This document shows positions 32,738-42,167 of a stretch of DNA of 64,000 nucleotides, one piece after another. Made by a program: the position numbers and the translations under genes. The notes below the pieces were generated by a model. The model had not been told where the DNA came from. It did no database searches and saw only the letters and a program-made list of their open reading frames with translations. Within the stretch, counting starts at the first letter, position 1. Each line of letters opens with the position of its first letter. The stretch is from an uncultured Gammaproteobacteria bacterium. GTDB taxonomy: Bacteria > Pseudomonadota > Gammaproteobacteria > HK1. The stretch spans positions 5,481,694 to 5,545,693 of the forward strand of contig OY282378.1 of assembly GCA_958295835.1 (NCBI GenBank), given 5' to 3'.

Positions 32738-33889
32738 TCAGGCCGTCTCCCGCGGGACGCCGCCGGGACCCCGGCTGACCAGCATGCGCCTGGGCGTCCG
32801 GGTGAGGCGTTCGCCGCCGCCGTCCGTGACCAGCACCGTGTCGCTGATGCCAATCCCTTCGGCCGAGGTATACATGTGAAACACCATGCCGGCTTCCAGC
32901 CGCCAGTCGCTGGTGGGCAGCAGGGCGTGGGAAAAATCGCTGGAACGCGGGGTGCGTCCGTAGATCCCGAGCATGTAGCCGGTGACGTTGGCGTAGCGGT
33001 CCCGTATCCCTTCATGCAGCAGCGCCTCGCGAAGCACGGCGTCCACGTCGGACGCCCTCGCGCCGGCGACCATCGCCGCGATCTGGCGGTCCTGATGGAA
33101 CACGAGTCGCTCGGCCAGGGCCTGCGGGCCGGGCGGGATCTCGGCGACGGCGATGGGACGCATGATGCGGGCGCTGTAGCGCTTCACCCGAGGCACGAGC
33201 TCGGCGTGCAGGACCTCCCCGATCGCCAGTGGATGGTCGTCGAGCTCGGCATGGAGAAAGCCGGTCGCGCCGGCGCCCCGGCAGATCCTGCCCACCTGGC
33301 CGTCGTCGGCGCCGAGCTCGAGATAGCTGGAGGCGGCCAGCGCCCCGGCCCGGCGCACGGTCACCCCCGGACCGACACCCGCGCAGAGACGTTCCATGGA
33401 GCGGTCGGCGATGCGCGCCGCACGGCGCAGCAGGTCGATTTCGGAGCCGTCCTTGACTGCCCGCAAGCGGTCGCTGGCGCCGGGCCGGTGGATGAACACC
33501 GACTCCGGCAGCTCCGCCCGAAGGCGGGACTGCGCGTGGACGGTGAACGAGTACGATGCACTGTCGGCCACGATGCGGGCTGATGCGAAGCCCCGGCGGC
33601 GAATGGAGGCCGCCACCACCGCGAAAGGGTCATCCCGGTCGTCGAAGCCTTCCACGTCCGCGAGCCAGCCCTGCCGGCCCACCTGGGGCGCGTCGAGATC
33701 CCTCAGCACCATCCACAGCGCTTCCTCCCGCCCGACGAGCGCCGCTCGATACATGGTCTCGGAGACGGTGTAGCCGGTCAGCCACGCCATGAGCTCGCCG
33801 TGGTCGGCAAGGAACAGGTCGGCGTCGAGCTCCACCAGCAACGCGCGCAGGCGCGCGACCCTCGGTTGGAAGGGTTCCGGGATGTTCAC
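32738..33889 (-). CDS. M24-family (creatinase/Xaa-Pro peptidase-like) protein
   Basis: A 383-residue protein with the two-domain creatinase/prolidase layout: N-terminal domain to about 150 (LVELDADLFLADHGELMAWLTGYTVSETMYR) and the pita-bread C-domain (VKDGSEIDLLRRAARIADRSMERL ... GMVFHMYTSAEGIGISDTVLVTDGGGERLT). The metal ligands of M24 peptidases are not in place: LHAELVP replaces the D..D motif, and FHMYTS and GISDTVL replace the two Glu positions, so it is probably metal-independent like creatinase. GTG 33889 overlaps the mini-ORF stop. Last gene of the peptide-uptake operon, so it likely acts on the imported compound. Confidence 0.82.
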   Translation of the reverse strand: MNIPEPFQPRVARLRALLVELDADLFLADHGELMAWLTGYTVSETMYRAALVGREEALWMVLRDLDAPQVGRQGWLADVEGFDDRDDPFAVVAASIRRRGFASARIVADSASYSFTVHAQSRLRAELPESVFIHRPGASDRLRAVKDGSEIDLLRRAARIADRSMERLCAGVGPGVTVRRAGALAASSYLELGADDGQVGRICRGAGATGFLHAELDDHPLAIGEVLHAELVPRVKRYSARIMRPIAVAEIPPGPQALAERLVFHQDRQIAAMVAGARASDVDAVLREALLHEGIRDRYANVTGYMLGIYGRTPRSSDFSHALLPTSDWRLEAGMVFHMYTSAEGIGISDTVLVTDGGGERLTRTPRRMLVSRGPGGVPRETA

Positions 33890-33930
33890 GGCTGCATCAC
33901 CCGCGGTTCGCAAGGTTCGGGGATCGTCAC
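33886..33930 (-). other. Coupled mini-ORF before the M24 gene (14 aa)
   Basis: GTG 33930 opens V T I P E P C E P R V M Q P and a TGA overlapping GTG 33889 (GTGA). The M24 protein starts V N I P E P F Q P R V, so the mini-ORF is a duplicate of the gene start with 41-bp spacing. A third partial copy is visible just upstream (about 33931-33960). Confidence 0.6.
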
Positions 33931-33992
33931 GGCATCCTCCGTCGTCGGCAAGGTTCGGTGGTGTACAGGGGATCACGCATCCTGGGAGACCT

Positions 33993-35228
33993 TCAAAACG
34001 CCGGCCTGACCGGACCGCAGATGTCGATGATGAGCATGAGGTAGAGCCGCACCGCATCCAGGTAGTCGCGCAGCTCCACCCGTTCGTCGGGCATGGTGTT
34101 GTACCTGCCCCCGGGGCCGCAGACGATGCCTTCCATCCCTGCCAGGTGCTGGAAATGGGCGGCGTCGGTTCCGTAGAAGCATGGCGGCGGGAGGGCGCCA
34201 ATCGGCTGATCCTCGCCTCGCAAGCGCCGGTAGGCGGCGGTGGTGGCGGTCACGATGCGGGAGTCGTGATCCACCTCGAACGGCCGCATGGCCGGACGCC
34301 CGGTCTCCACATGCTCCGCCCGCACCGTCGCCTCGAGGCCCGGGAGCTCGGACTCCAGGGCATCGAGCAGGGCGCGGAGGTCGGCGAGCACGCCCTCCTG
34401 ATCCTGGGATGGCGCATAGCGGACGGTCCCGGTCAGGCGCGCGAAGTCCGCGACCTGCGGCGGGCGCCAGTCATGGAACTCCCGGGAGAGCGCGCCCCGG
34501 ATGGTGCCGACGTTGGCCCGGTTGACCGAGCGATGAACGTCGTTCGCCGCGTTGGAAAAGGTCATGGCGTTCAGGCGCGGCACCAGCGCCGCGGCCGCCG
34601 CCACCGCATCCACCGCCGCCTCGCGCTTGGAGACGTGCCGGGTGACCCCTTCGAGCTCGATCACGAAGTTGAATGCGCCCGCGTGCAGGGTCAGCGCGGC
34701 CAGATCGGTGGGCTCGCCGTTCACGAAGTAGTCGGCGCGCACCCCCTGCTCGATCGCGCGCACCGTGCCGATGCCGCCCTGGAGCTCGCCCACCACGTAG
34801 GTGAGGATCACATCTCCCGCGGGCCGGAGGCCGGAACCGGCCAGGGTGCGCACCGCGCAGAAGAAGGCCGCGTCTCCGGCCTTCATGTTGGAGACGCCGA
34901 TTCCGTGGATGCAGCCGCCGTCCACCACGGCGCCCCAGGGGTCGACGGTCCAGCCTCCGGTGGCCGGGTTGGTGTCCAGGTGCCCGTTGAACAGCAGGCT
35001 CTTGCCGCCGCCGCTCCCGGCGAGCCGCCCGACGGCGTTGACCCGCTTCCCGGTGACCGGCTGAAGCTTCGACTCCAGGCCAATCTCGCGCATCGCTCGT
35101 TGCATGAACAGTGCGAGCTCGCGCTCGCCCTCGGTCTCGCTGTAGCTCCGGTGACGGACCATCTCGGCGAGAAAGTCGATGCACGCCTGCTCGTCCACCC
35201 GCTTCAGGAGCGTTTGTTCCAGGGTCAT
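33993..35228 (-). CDS. M20-family peptidase/deacylase (ArgE/DapE type)
   Basis: A 411-residue zinc hydrolase. Metal and catalytic sites: LLFNGHLDTNPATGGW (HxD), GIGVSNMKAGDAAFFCAVR and VVGELQGGIGT, which replaces the usual DEE motif and keeps one Glu. The dimerisation domain contains TLHAGAFNFVIELEGVTRH. It would cleave an acyl or peptide bond of the substrate imported by the adjacent transporter. ATG 35228 overlaps the stop of the double ATPase gene (ATGA). Confidence 0.88.
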   Translation of the reverse strand: MTLEQTLLKRVDEQACIDFLAEMVRHRSYSETEGERELALFMQRAMREIGLESKLQPVTGKRVNAVGRLAGSGGGKSLLFNGHLDTNPATGGWTVDPWGAVVDGGCIHGIGVSNMKAGDAAFFCAVRTLAGSGLRPAGDVILTYVVGELQGGIGTVRAIEQGVRADYFVNGEPTDLAALTLHAGAFNFVIELEGVTRHVSKREAAVDAVAAAAALVPRLNAMTFSNAANDVHRSVNRANVGTIRGALSREFHDWRPPQVADFARLTGTVRYAPSQDQEGVLADLRALLDALESELPGLEATVRAEHVETGRPAMRPFEVDHDSRIVTATTAAYRRLRGEDQPIGALPPPCFYGTDAAHFQHLAGMEGIVCGPGGRYNTMPDERVELRDYLDAVRLYLMLIIDICGPVRPAF

Positions 35229-37378
35229 GCCGATCCTCCTCCGTCTTTTCCCGCTTCCATCGCTCCTCCGTCCCGAGGGAGGGAAATGGAAGCTCTACCC
35301 TGCCCCCGTGCTCCTCCTTCCCGAGGAAAGGAGACGGAAGCCCCGCCCTTCACGCGCCAGATGGGCGGTATGCGCCCGAGGGCGGCGGCGTCCAGATGGC
35401 ATGCGATGCGATGGGCCTCGCCAAGGCGGACCTCGGGAGGGGACGCGTGCCGGCAGATCGCGCCGATGCGTCGCGGGCAGCGCGATTCGAAGGGGCAGCC
35501 GTCGAGCGGCCCGACCCGGCTGGGAACGGCGCCGGAGAGCCGCACCCGGCGCACCTCGACCCCGGCTTCCAGCGCGGGCACGGAGCTGAGCAGCGCTTCG
35601 GTGTACGGATGGTAGGGCGGCTCGGCGAGGCCAGCGGCATCGCGCACCTCCACGATGCGTCCCAGGTACATCACCGCCACCCGGTCCGCGACGTATCGCA
35701 GCAGGTTGAGATCGTGGGTGATGAACAGCAACGAGACGCCGGTGGCGATCCGGACGTCCCGCAGCAGGTTCACCACCGCGGCCTGCACCGACGCATCGAG
35801 GCCGCTCGTGATCTCGTCGCAAATGATGACGTCGGGCTCCGCGCCCAGCGCGCGGGCGATGGCGACGCGCTGTTTCTCGCCACCGGACAATTCGTGGGGG
35901 TAGCGTTCCGCGAAGTGCCGGGGGAGCTGCACCCGCGAGAGAAGACCGGCGACGCGATCCCGCAGTGTCGCGCCGGAGACGCCTCGGTAGAGCCGCAACG
36001 GCCGGGCGAGGATCGTTCCGATGGTGTGCCGGGGGTTGAGCGAGTGGTCGGGGTTCTGGAACACCACCTGGATCCGGCTTCGATACCCCCGGTCCATATC
36101 CGCCGGGGAACGTGCGGCCCGCTCGCCGATCCGGATCTCGCCTTCGAACTCGCGCAATCCCGTCAACGCCCGGGCAAGCGATGACTTGCCGCAGCCGGAT
36201 TCCCCGACCAGTCCCAGGGCCTCCCCGGCGTGCAGGGTCAGATCGATGCGGTTGACGGCCTGGATCGCTTCGGGAGGGCGGCCGAGCAGCCGGGCCAGCA
36301 AGTCGGATCGCTCGATGCGTACGGTCAGCGCGCTCACGGACAGTCGCGCCGGCCGCGAAGGAGCTGCCCCACCGGCCGCCGCGGGCGTGGTTTCCACCGC
36401 GTCGCTCGCCGCTGCCTCGCTCTGACGCAGACAGGCGACCAGATGCCCGTCGCGCCCCTCCAACGGAATCGTACCTTTCCGGCATGTCCCGCTGGCCAGG
36501 ACGCAGCGATCGGCGAAGTGGCATCCCGCGATCGGTCGGGTGAGGTCCGGCAGGGCGCCGGGGATCGCGCGGAGATCCCGGCCGGCCAGGGAAGGCCGCG
36601 GCAGGCTCGCGAGGAGCGCGCGCGTATAGGGATGGCGAGGCGCGGAGAACAGGTCGGCGACCGGTGCGACCTCCACGATACGGCCGGCGTAGATCACGGC
36701 GACCCGGTGCGCGATCTCGCTCACCACGCCGAGATCGTGGGAGATGAACAGTGCCGCGACCCCGGTCTTGCGCTGGAGGTCGCGGAACAGATCCAGGACG
36801 TTGGCCGCGGTGGTCGCGTCCAGCGCCGAGGTCGGCTCGTCGAACAGGATGAGCTCCGGCTCGCAGGCGAAGGCGAGCGCGATGACCGCGCGCTGGTTCT
36901 CGCCGCCCGACACCTCGTGCGGATACTTCCTGGCCGTCAGCGAGGGATCCGGCAGGCCCACCATCGCGAGCAGACGCTCGATCTCGCCCGCCGCGTCGGC
37001 CGGGGCGATGGCCCGGTGACGCGCCAGGACCTGGCGGAAGTGCTCGCCGAGGGTGAGGGTGGGGTTGAGCGAGGCGCCGGGATGCTGGAAGACCATCGCG
37101 ACCCGGTTGCCGCGGATCGCGGACAAGCGATTCTCGTCGAGGCCGCGCAACGCGCCGCCGCCGAGCAGGATGTCGCCGGACTCCGCCGCGACCGGTGCGC
37201 GCAGGGTCCGCATGATCGCGTAGGCGAGGGTGCTCTTGCCGGAGCCGGATTCGCCCACCAGGCCGAGCACCTCGCCGGGCATGGCGCCGAGGCTCACGCC
37301 TTCCAGCACCTGGAGCGGTCCCCGGCCGGTGGCGTAGGCCACGCTGTAGTCCCGTACCGTGAGGATCTCGCCGCTCAT
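35225..37378 (-). CDS. Oligopeptide ABC transporter, fused DppD-DppF-type ATPase
   Basis: A 717-residue protein with two complete ATP-binding domains, normally two separate proteins. Domain 1: GESGSGKSTLAYA, VSGGENQRAVIA, LILFDEPTSALD, and the cysteine-bearing end CHFADRCVLASGTC. Domain 2 (from about 390): GESGCGKSSLARAL, LSGGEKQRVAIARAL, VIICDEITSGLDASVQ, ending CPFESRCPRRIGAIC. The paired C-terminal cysteine segments are the oligopeptide-binding tails of DppD/DppF. It energises import through the two adjacent permeases. ATG 37378 overlaps the permease stop. Confidence 0.92.
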   Translation of the reverse strand: MSGEILTVRDYSVAYATGRGPLQVLEGVSLGAMPGEVLGLVGESGSGKSTLAYAIMRTLRAPVAAESGDILLGGGALRGLDENRLSAIRGNRVAMVFQHPGASLNPTLTLGEHFRQVLARHRAIAPADAAGEIERLLAMVGLPDPSLTARKYPHEVSGGENQRAVIALAFACEPELILFDEPTSALDATTAANVLDLFRDLQRKTGVAALFISHDLGVVSEIAHRVAVIYAGRIVEVAPVADLFSAPRHPYTRALLASLPRPSLAGRDLRAIPGALPDLTRPIAGCHFADRCVLASGTCRKGTIPLEGRDGHLVACLRQSEAAASDAVETTPAAAGGAAPSRPARLSVSALTVRIERSDLLARLLGRPPEAIQAVNRIDLTLHAGEALGLVGESGCGKSSLARALTGLREFEGEIRIGERAARSPADMDRGYRSRIQVVFQNPDHSLNPRHTIGTILARPLRLYRGVSGATLRDRVAGLLSRVQLPRHFAERYPHELSGGEKQRVAIARALGAEPDVIICDEITSGLDASVQAAVVNLLRDVRIATGVSLLFITHDLNLLRYVADRVAVMYLGRIVEVRDAAGLAEPPYHPYTEALLSSVPALEAGVEVRRVRLSGAVPSRVGPLDGCPFESRCPRRIGAICRHASPPEVRLGEAHRIACHLDAAALGRIPPIWRVKGGASVSFPREGGARGQGRASISLPRDGGAMEAGKDGGGSA

Positions 37379-38211
37379 CCCGCCCTCGCAGTGCGGGGGT
37401 TCAGGGCGTCGCGCAGGGCATCCCCGAGCAGATTGAAGGTGACGGCCACCATCGCGATCGCGAGTCCCGGCCAGAAGATCGTCCAGGCGCTGCGGAACAT
37501 GAACCCGCGGGCCTCGGAGATCATCAGTCCCCACTCCGGCGCCGGCGGCTGGGAGCCGAGACCCAGGAAGCTCAGGGTCGCGAGCAGCATGATCGCGAAC
37601 GCCACCCGGATCGTCGACTCGATGATGACCGGTGCGAGCATGTTGGGAAGCACCTCTCGCGCCATGATCCAGCCGGCCGATTCGCCGCGGGCGACGGCCG
37701 CGGCCACGTAGTCGCTGGTGCGGACCGAGAGGGTCACGCTGCGCGCCACCCGGGCGATGCCCGGCACGAATGCGATGCCGATCGCGATCACCGCGTTGAC
37801 GCCGCTCGGCCCGAGCACGGTGATGATGAGCAGTGCGAACAGCAGGCTCGGAATGGCCATCATCGCGTCCACGAGCCGCATCAGGAGCTCGTCGACCCAG
37901 CCCCCGACGTAGCCGGAAAGGATCCCGAGCGCGCCGCCCGCCAGGGCGCCGATCGTGGTGGCCAGCAGGCTGAGCAGCACCGTGGTCCGCGCGCCCCAGA
38001 GGATCCGGCTGAAGATGTCCCGGCCGAAGTGGTCCGTGCCGAGCCAGAACGCCTCGCTCGGACCGGTGAGCCGGCTGGCAGGATGGAAGCTCTCCGGATC
38101 GTAGGGAGCCAGCACCGGGCCGAGGGCAACGGCGACGGCGAGCACTGCCAGCAACACGCTCCCGACTGCGCCCTGGGGCTGGGACACGAGCCGTCCGATC
38201 ACGTCATTCAT
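37375..38211 (-). CDS. Oligopeptide ABC transporter permease (DppC type)
   Basis: A 278-residue inner-membrane permease. About six membrane segments are visible (VLLAVLAVAVALGPVLA, TVLLSLLATTIGALAGGALGIL, LLFALLIITVLG, AVIAIGIAFVPGIARVAR and others). The permease EAA loop includes YVAAAVARGESAGWIMAREVLPN. DppC-type N-terminal DPESFHPASRLTGPS..LGTDHFGRDI is present. The start overlaps the upstream permease gene by 8 bp. Confidence 0.92.
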   Translation of the reverse strand: MNDVIGRLVSQPQGAVGSVLLAVLAVAVALGPVLAPYDPESFHPASRLTGPSEAFWLGTDHFGRDIFSRILWGARTTVLLSLLATTIGALAGGALGILSGYVGGWVDELLMRLVDAMMAIPSLLFALLIITVLGPSGVNAVIAIGIAFVPGIARVARSVTLSVRTSDYVAAAVARGESAGWIMAREVLPNMLAPVIIESTIRVAFAIMLLATLSFLGLGSQPPAPEWGLMISEARGFMFRSAWTIFWPGLAIAMVAVTFNLLGDALRDALNPRTARAG

Positions 38212-39154
38212 ACTGGATCCGCCGGTCGAGACAGACGTAGGCCAGGTCCGCCGCCAGGTTGGCCAGGGTGTAGGTGAATGCCATCACCAGGGCGCCGGCC
38301 TGGATCATCGGAAGGTCGCGCTCCTGGACGGCGACGATCAGCAACCGACCGACCCCGGGGAACGCGAAGATCTCCTCGACCACGATGATCCCCCCGATGA
38401 GGTAGCCCACGTCCAGGGCCAGCACCGTGATGGTCGGCAGCAGGGAGTTCCTCAGCGCGTGGCTCACCAGCACGGTGCCCGGGGACAGCCCCCGCAGGCG
38501 CGCGGCGAGCACGAAGTCCGCGTGCAGGGTATCCGCCACCTCCGATCGCACCATCCGCATCACGTGCGCGGTCAGGATGATGGCCAGGGTGATGATCGGG
38601 AGCGCCAGATGCCACAGCGCACGTAACGGATCCTCGGTGATGGGCACGTAGCCGCTCGCCGGGAAGAGGCCGATCTCGGGCCGGGTCAGCCAGACCAGCA
38701 GCAAGGTGGCCAGGACGAATTCGGGTAGCGAGATACCCGCGTAGGATCCGAGGCTGACCCCGAGGTCGGTGAGTCCGCCGCGCTTGACCGCGGCCAGGAC
38801 CCCGAGAGGGACCGCGATGAGGACCACTCCGGCCAGGGCCGGCGCGGCCAGCGTCAGGGACCGGCCCAATGCCTCGAACACCGTCGGCGCGACCGGCAGG
38901 TCGGTACGCAGGGAGACACCGAGATCTCCGCGCAGGACCCCGCCCATCCAGTCGAGATACTGGACGTACGCCGGCCGATCGAGTCCGAGCTTCGCCTCCA
39001 GGGCGGCGAGGCTCTCCGGGGTCGCGAACTCGCCGAGCAGCATGGTGGCGGCATTGGCGGGCAGGATCTGGGTGATCCCGAACACCAGCACGGACACCAC
39101 CAGCGCCGTCACCAGCAGGTGGACGAGGCGCCTTGCGAGATAGAGGGGCGACAT
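38204..39154 (-). CDS. Oligopeptide ABC transporter permease (DppB type)
   Basis: A 316-residue inner-membrane permease: YLARRLVHLLVTALVVSVLVFGI at the N-terminus, LGLDRPAYVQYLDWMGGVLRGDLGVSL (family hallmark), and the EAA-like loop DFVLAARLRGLSPGTVLVSHALRNSLLPTITVLALD. The end GALVMAFTYTLANLAADLAYVCLDRRIQY is typical. It partners with the DppC-type protein encoded next. Confidence 0.92.
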   Translation of the reverse strand: MSPLYLARRLVHLLVTALVVSVLVFGITQILPANAATMLLGEFATPESLAALEAKLGLDRPAYVQYLDWMGGVLRGDLGVSLRTDLPVAPTVFEALGRSLTLAAPALAGVVLIAVPLGVLAAVKRGGLTDLGVSLGSYAGISLPEFVLATLLLVWLTRPEIGLFPASGYVPITEDPLRALWHLALPIITLAIILTAHVMRMVRSEVADTLHADFVLAARLRGLSPGTVLVSHALRNSLLPTITVLALDVGYLIGGIIVVEEIFAFPGVGRLLIVAVQERDLPMIQAGALVMAFTYTLANLAADLAYVCLDRRIQYE

Positions 39155-39233
39155 CGTTCAGTGGTCACCGGTCCGACAGCACCGATCGAGGCGGACGGCC
39201 CCGGGGCCGTCCGCCTCGGGCGCGGCGCCGCGG

Positions 39234-40802
39234 TTACCGCTTCGGTGCGCCGGGGCCGAGCGAGACCTTCTCCAGGCTGAAGGTCGCGCCTCGCGGATGC
39301 AGACGGTACCCCTGCACGTAGTCCCGGTGCGCCGCCAGCAGGTCGAAGAACACCGGCACCAGGACGGGAAGCTCCTCGCGCATCAGGCTCTGCGCGTCCG
39401 CGTAGAGCCTGACCCGCTGCCCGGGGTCGGTCGTGGTGCGCGCGGCATCGACCAGCTCGTCGAACCCGGAGTTGTTCCAGCGCGTCTCGTTCCAGGCCGC
39501 GTCCGACGTGAACAGCAGCTTGAACAGGGCGTCCTCGGTCGGCTGCATGTTGTAGAAGCCGACGTAGAAATCGCCCTTCTTCCAGACCTGCTTCAGGTAG
39601 GTGGCGTGGGCCATGGTCTCCACCTCGATGCGGAACCCTGCCGCCTTGGCCATCTCCCGGATGGTGACCGCCAGGGTCTTGCGGTAGCCGGGCTTGACGG
39701 AAGCGACCAGGGTGAGGTCGATGCCGTCGGGGTATCCGGCTTCCGCGAGCAGCGCTCTGGCGCGGGCGACGTCGGGCATCTTCTGCGGAGCGTCGGCGTA
39801 GTAGCGGTACGCGGAATTGATCGGGGTGTCGTTGCCGGGCGTGCCGTAGCCGTCGGCCACGAGATCGATCATGGCCTGACGGTCCAGGGTGAGGGAGAGC
39901 GCCTCGCGGACCCGGGGATCGCTGAACGGTCTGCGGTCGTTGGCCATGACCACGTCGATGAACCGCCCGGAGGGTGTCCGGAGCCCGGTGACACCGGCAG
40001 TGGCGCCGATCCGCTTGAAGTCCGCCGGGGGCACCTCGAGCGCGACGTCGATCTCGCCGGCGACGAGGGCGGCCATCTCCGCGGCGGAGTCCGGGAACAC
40101 CAGGACCTCCACCCGGTCGAGATGCGGCAGTCCGTCGATGAAGTAATCGGGGTTCTTCTCCACCACGATGAGGCGGTCGGGTTCGTAGCTCACCAGCTTG
40201 AAAGGACCCGACCCGACCGCTTCGCGGCTGAGCCGGGCGAGATCGTTCCTGACGATCCCGGCTGGCACGATCTTCGCGGTGGAATAGGCGAGCGCGCTCG
40301 GCAGATCGCCATAGCCGGCCGAGGTGGTGATCCGCACCGTCTCGCCCGATGCGGCGGCGACGCTTTCGATGGGGCCGAGGTTGCGCCGGCCCGGCGAGCC
40401 GGTGTTCTTGTCCAGCACCGCGGTCAGCGAAGCGGCCACGTCGTCCGCGGTCACCGGCTGCCCGTCGTGGAAGCGCGCGCCCGTGCGGAGCCTGAAGCTC
40501 CATTCGGTCAGGGCTTCGTTGGCGGTCCAGCTCTCGGCCAGATCGGGCACGATCTCCATGCCCGTACCGAGCCGCGTGAGCCCGCTGTACAGGAGCTCGC
40601 CGAGCAGGTACTCGGAATTCAGCCGGTGCAGCAGCGGATTGAGCTTGCCGGGCGCGCGATTGACGCTGACCCGCAGCGTCCCGCCCATGCTCTCGGCCGA
40701 AGCGCCGAGGCTCCAGGTGGCGGTGGTCGCCCCGGCCGCGGACAGGGCCGCGAGGGTGACGAGGAATTGCCTGCGTTGCGTATCGAATGAAGTTCGTTTC
40801 AC
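39234..40802 (-). CDS. Tat-exported peptide-type substrate-binding protein
   Basis: A 522-residue solute-binding protein (SBP family 5) that delivers peptides, opines or glycosides to the permeases. TQRRQFLVTLAALSAAGAT is a twin-arginine signal, cleaved near ASAES. Family text includes LAESWTANEALTEWSFRLRTGARFHDGQPVTADDV. GTG 40802 is chosen because GGAGGAGGAAG lies directly before it; the ATG at 40817 would only translate that ribosome site as M-E-E-E-E. First gene of a six-gene operon ending with M20 and M24 hydrolases. Confidence 0.9.
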   Translation of the reverse strand: MKRTSFDTQRRQFLVTLAALSAAGATTATWSLGASAESMGGTLRVSVNRAPGKLNPLLHRLNSEYLLGELLYSGLTRLGTGMEIVPDLAESWTANEALTEWSFRLRTGARFHDGQPVTADDVAASLTAVLDKNTGSPGRRNLGPIESVAAASGETVRITTSAGYGDLPSALAYSTAKIVPAGIVRNDLARLSREAVGSGPFKLVSYEPDRLIVVEKNPDYFIDGLPHLDRVEVLVFPDSAAEMAALVAGEIDVALEVPPADFKRIGATAGVTGLRTPSGRFIDVVMANDRRPFSDPRVREALSLTLDRQAMIDLVADGYGTPGNDTPINSAYRYYADAPQKMPDVARARALLAEAGYPDGIDLTLVASVKPGYRKTLAVTIREMAKAAGFRIEVETMAHATYLKQVWKKGDFYVGFYNMQPTEDALFKLLFTSDAAWNETRWNNSGFDELVDAARTTTDPGQRVRLYADAQSLMREELPVLVPVFFDLLAAHRDYVQGYRLHPRGATFSLEKVSLGPGAPKR

Positions 40803-41119
40803 TTCTTCCTCCTCCATTGCTCCGACTTCATGGTTCCGGACATGCGGGACGGCCGATCGGGGGCTCCTGCCCGTTCCCCGCCACGCGGGCGGTCACGCCG
40901 TTCGTGCGACCGATCGTTCCGGCACGTTCTCGTTCCCGGATGCCATCTGGTTGCCGACGATCAGCCTGCGCATGGTACTCTGGAAATTCGTCCCGGATGA
41001 CCATACGCAAAAGGGCCGCGGGCCACCGTCCGGGAAATGCAGGAACGCCCTTCGAGCGCGGCAAGCGATGTCGCGCGCGCGGCGCAGACCCCCGGCCCGG
41101 TACTCTCCCGGCTCCGGAA
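40803..41119. other. Intergenic stretch before the peptide-uptake operon
   Basis: No gene seen. It should hold the promoter of the operon. From 41081 it begins the second copy of the exporter-tail repeat also found at 32558-32672. Confidence 0.5.
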
Positions 41120-42076
41120 TCAGACCACCTGACGGCGGGCGAGGGCGGCGAAGGCGCCGCCCGCGGTCATCAGCTCGTCATACCTTCCGCGCTGCAAGAC
41201 ATGCAGGATCGCGCCCGTCCCGGTGCGGGCGGCGTCGGGAAGCGGCGCGTACAGCTTGACGCCGAGGCGTCCGATCCCGGCCGCCTCGCGGGCGCCTGCG
41301 TCGAAGGTCCGGCCCGCCTCGGGATCGACCGCGCGATAGCCGCCGCGCCCGTTCGAGAGCACCGCGAGGACGCGGGGGGCGCGGTCCTGCCCGTCGCCCG
41401 TGGCCGCGCCGCGTTCCGTGCCCGCGCCACCTGTGGTTGTGGCGACGAAGGAAGGGCCGTCCCGCCGCCACCAGCCGGGGGCGAGCTCGATCCGCCGCGT
41501 CCGGATGCCGGATCGGCGCACGAGCGCCTCCACCGCCCGCGGCAGGTCGTCGTCTTCGACTTCCGTGCGGCGCGGAATCTCGACGGTGGCGCCGATCGAT
41601 CCGGCGACGATGCTCACCGCCTCGAGCGGCGTGCGGGCGTCCGCGTCGGCGGTGGCCTCCCGAGCCGACGCCGCTCCCAGCACGCTTCGCAGCTCCCGGA
41701 GCGTCGCCGCCTCGGTCGCCCGGCGTGCGCGGCGGGCCGCCCGGTGGTGTTCCCTCGCCCTCCGAACGTCTTCTTCCCGGGTGAGGGACGCATACCGGAG
41801 GACCAGCGCGCCGAAACGATCGAGCGCCGGCCACACCTGCCCGGTAATCGCGGTGGTCGGGGTGAGCACCGCCGACACCGTGCTGTCGGTGTCGAGCTCG
41901 ATCCACGTCCAGCTCGACAGCGGCACGAGCCCGCGCCCCGGCTCTCCGGCGAGATCGTACCGGCCGATGAAGCGCATCGGCCGGCCCCCCCTGGACGTGG
42001 CCACGTGGAGCGTGCGATCGAGCCGCTCCGGTGTCGAGAGGCGATCGAGCGCCGCCCGTCGAAACAACAGCGCCAT
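41120..42076 (-). pseudogene. Collapsed NHLP-type bacteriocin export locus (HlyD start + ABC pieces)
   Basis: A 318-codon open frame made of three pieces. Residues 1-31 (LFRRAALDRLSTPERLDRTL) match the start of the HlyD-type secretion protein of NHLP bacteriocin systems. Residues about 50-290 (VWPALDRFGALVLRYASLT, AVEALVRRSGIRTRRIELAP, GWWRRDGPSF, YRAVDPEAG, KLYAPLPD) match the N-terminal non-membrane region of the NHLP exporter ATPase/permease. The last 25 (RGRYDELMTAGGAFAALARR) are the C-terminal tail of an exporter ATPase. Membrane, Walker and most HlyD parts are missing, so no transporter can be made; yet the frame is open throughout. Confidence 0.7.
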
Positions 42077-42167
42077 GACGTGGCTCCATCACATCGGGAC
42101 GTGTCGGCTATATCCTATCTCGATTCAATGAGATGGACTCCCGACTTCCGACGCCCGCTCCCCCCGT

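Noticed and set aside
32738..35228. Ectoine degradation genes (DoeA/DoeB), suggested by the M24 protein and the orphan ectC
   Set aside because: The partner is an M20-type peptidase, not a DoeB-type deacylase, and the genes lie 19 kb from ectC in a peptide-uptake operon.
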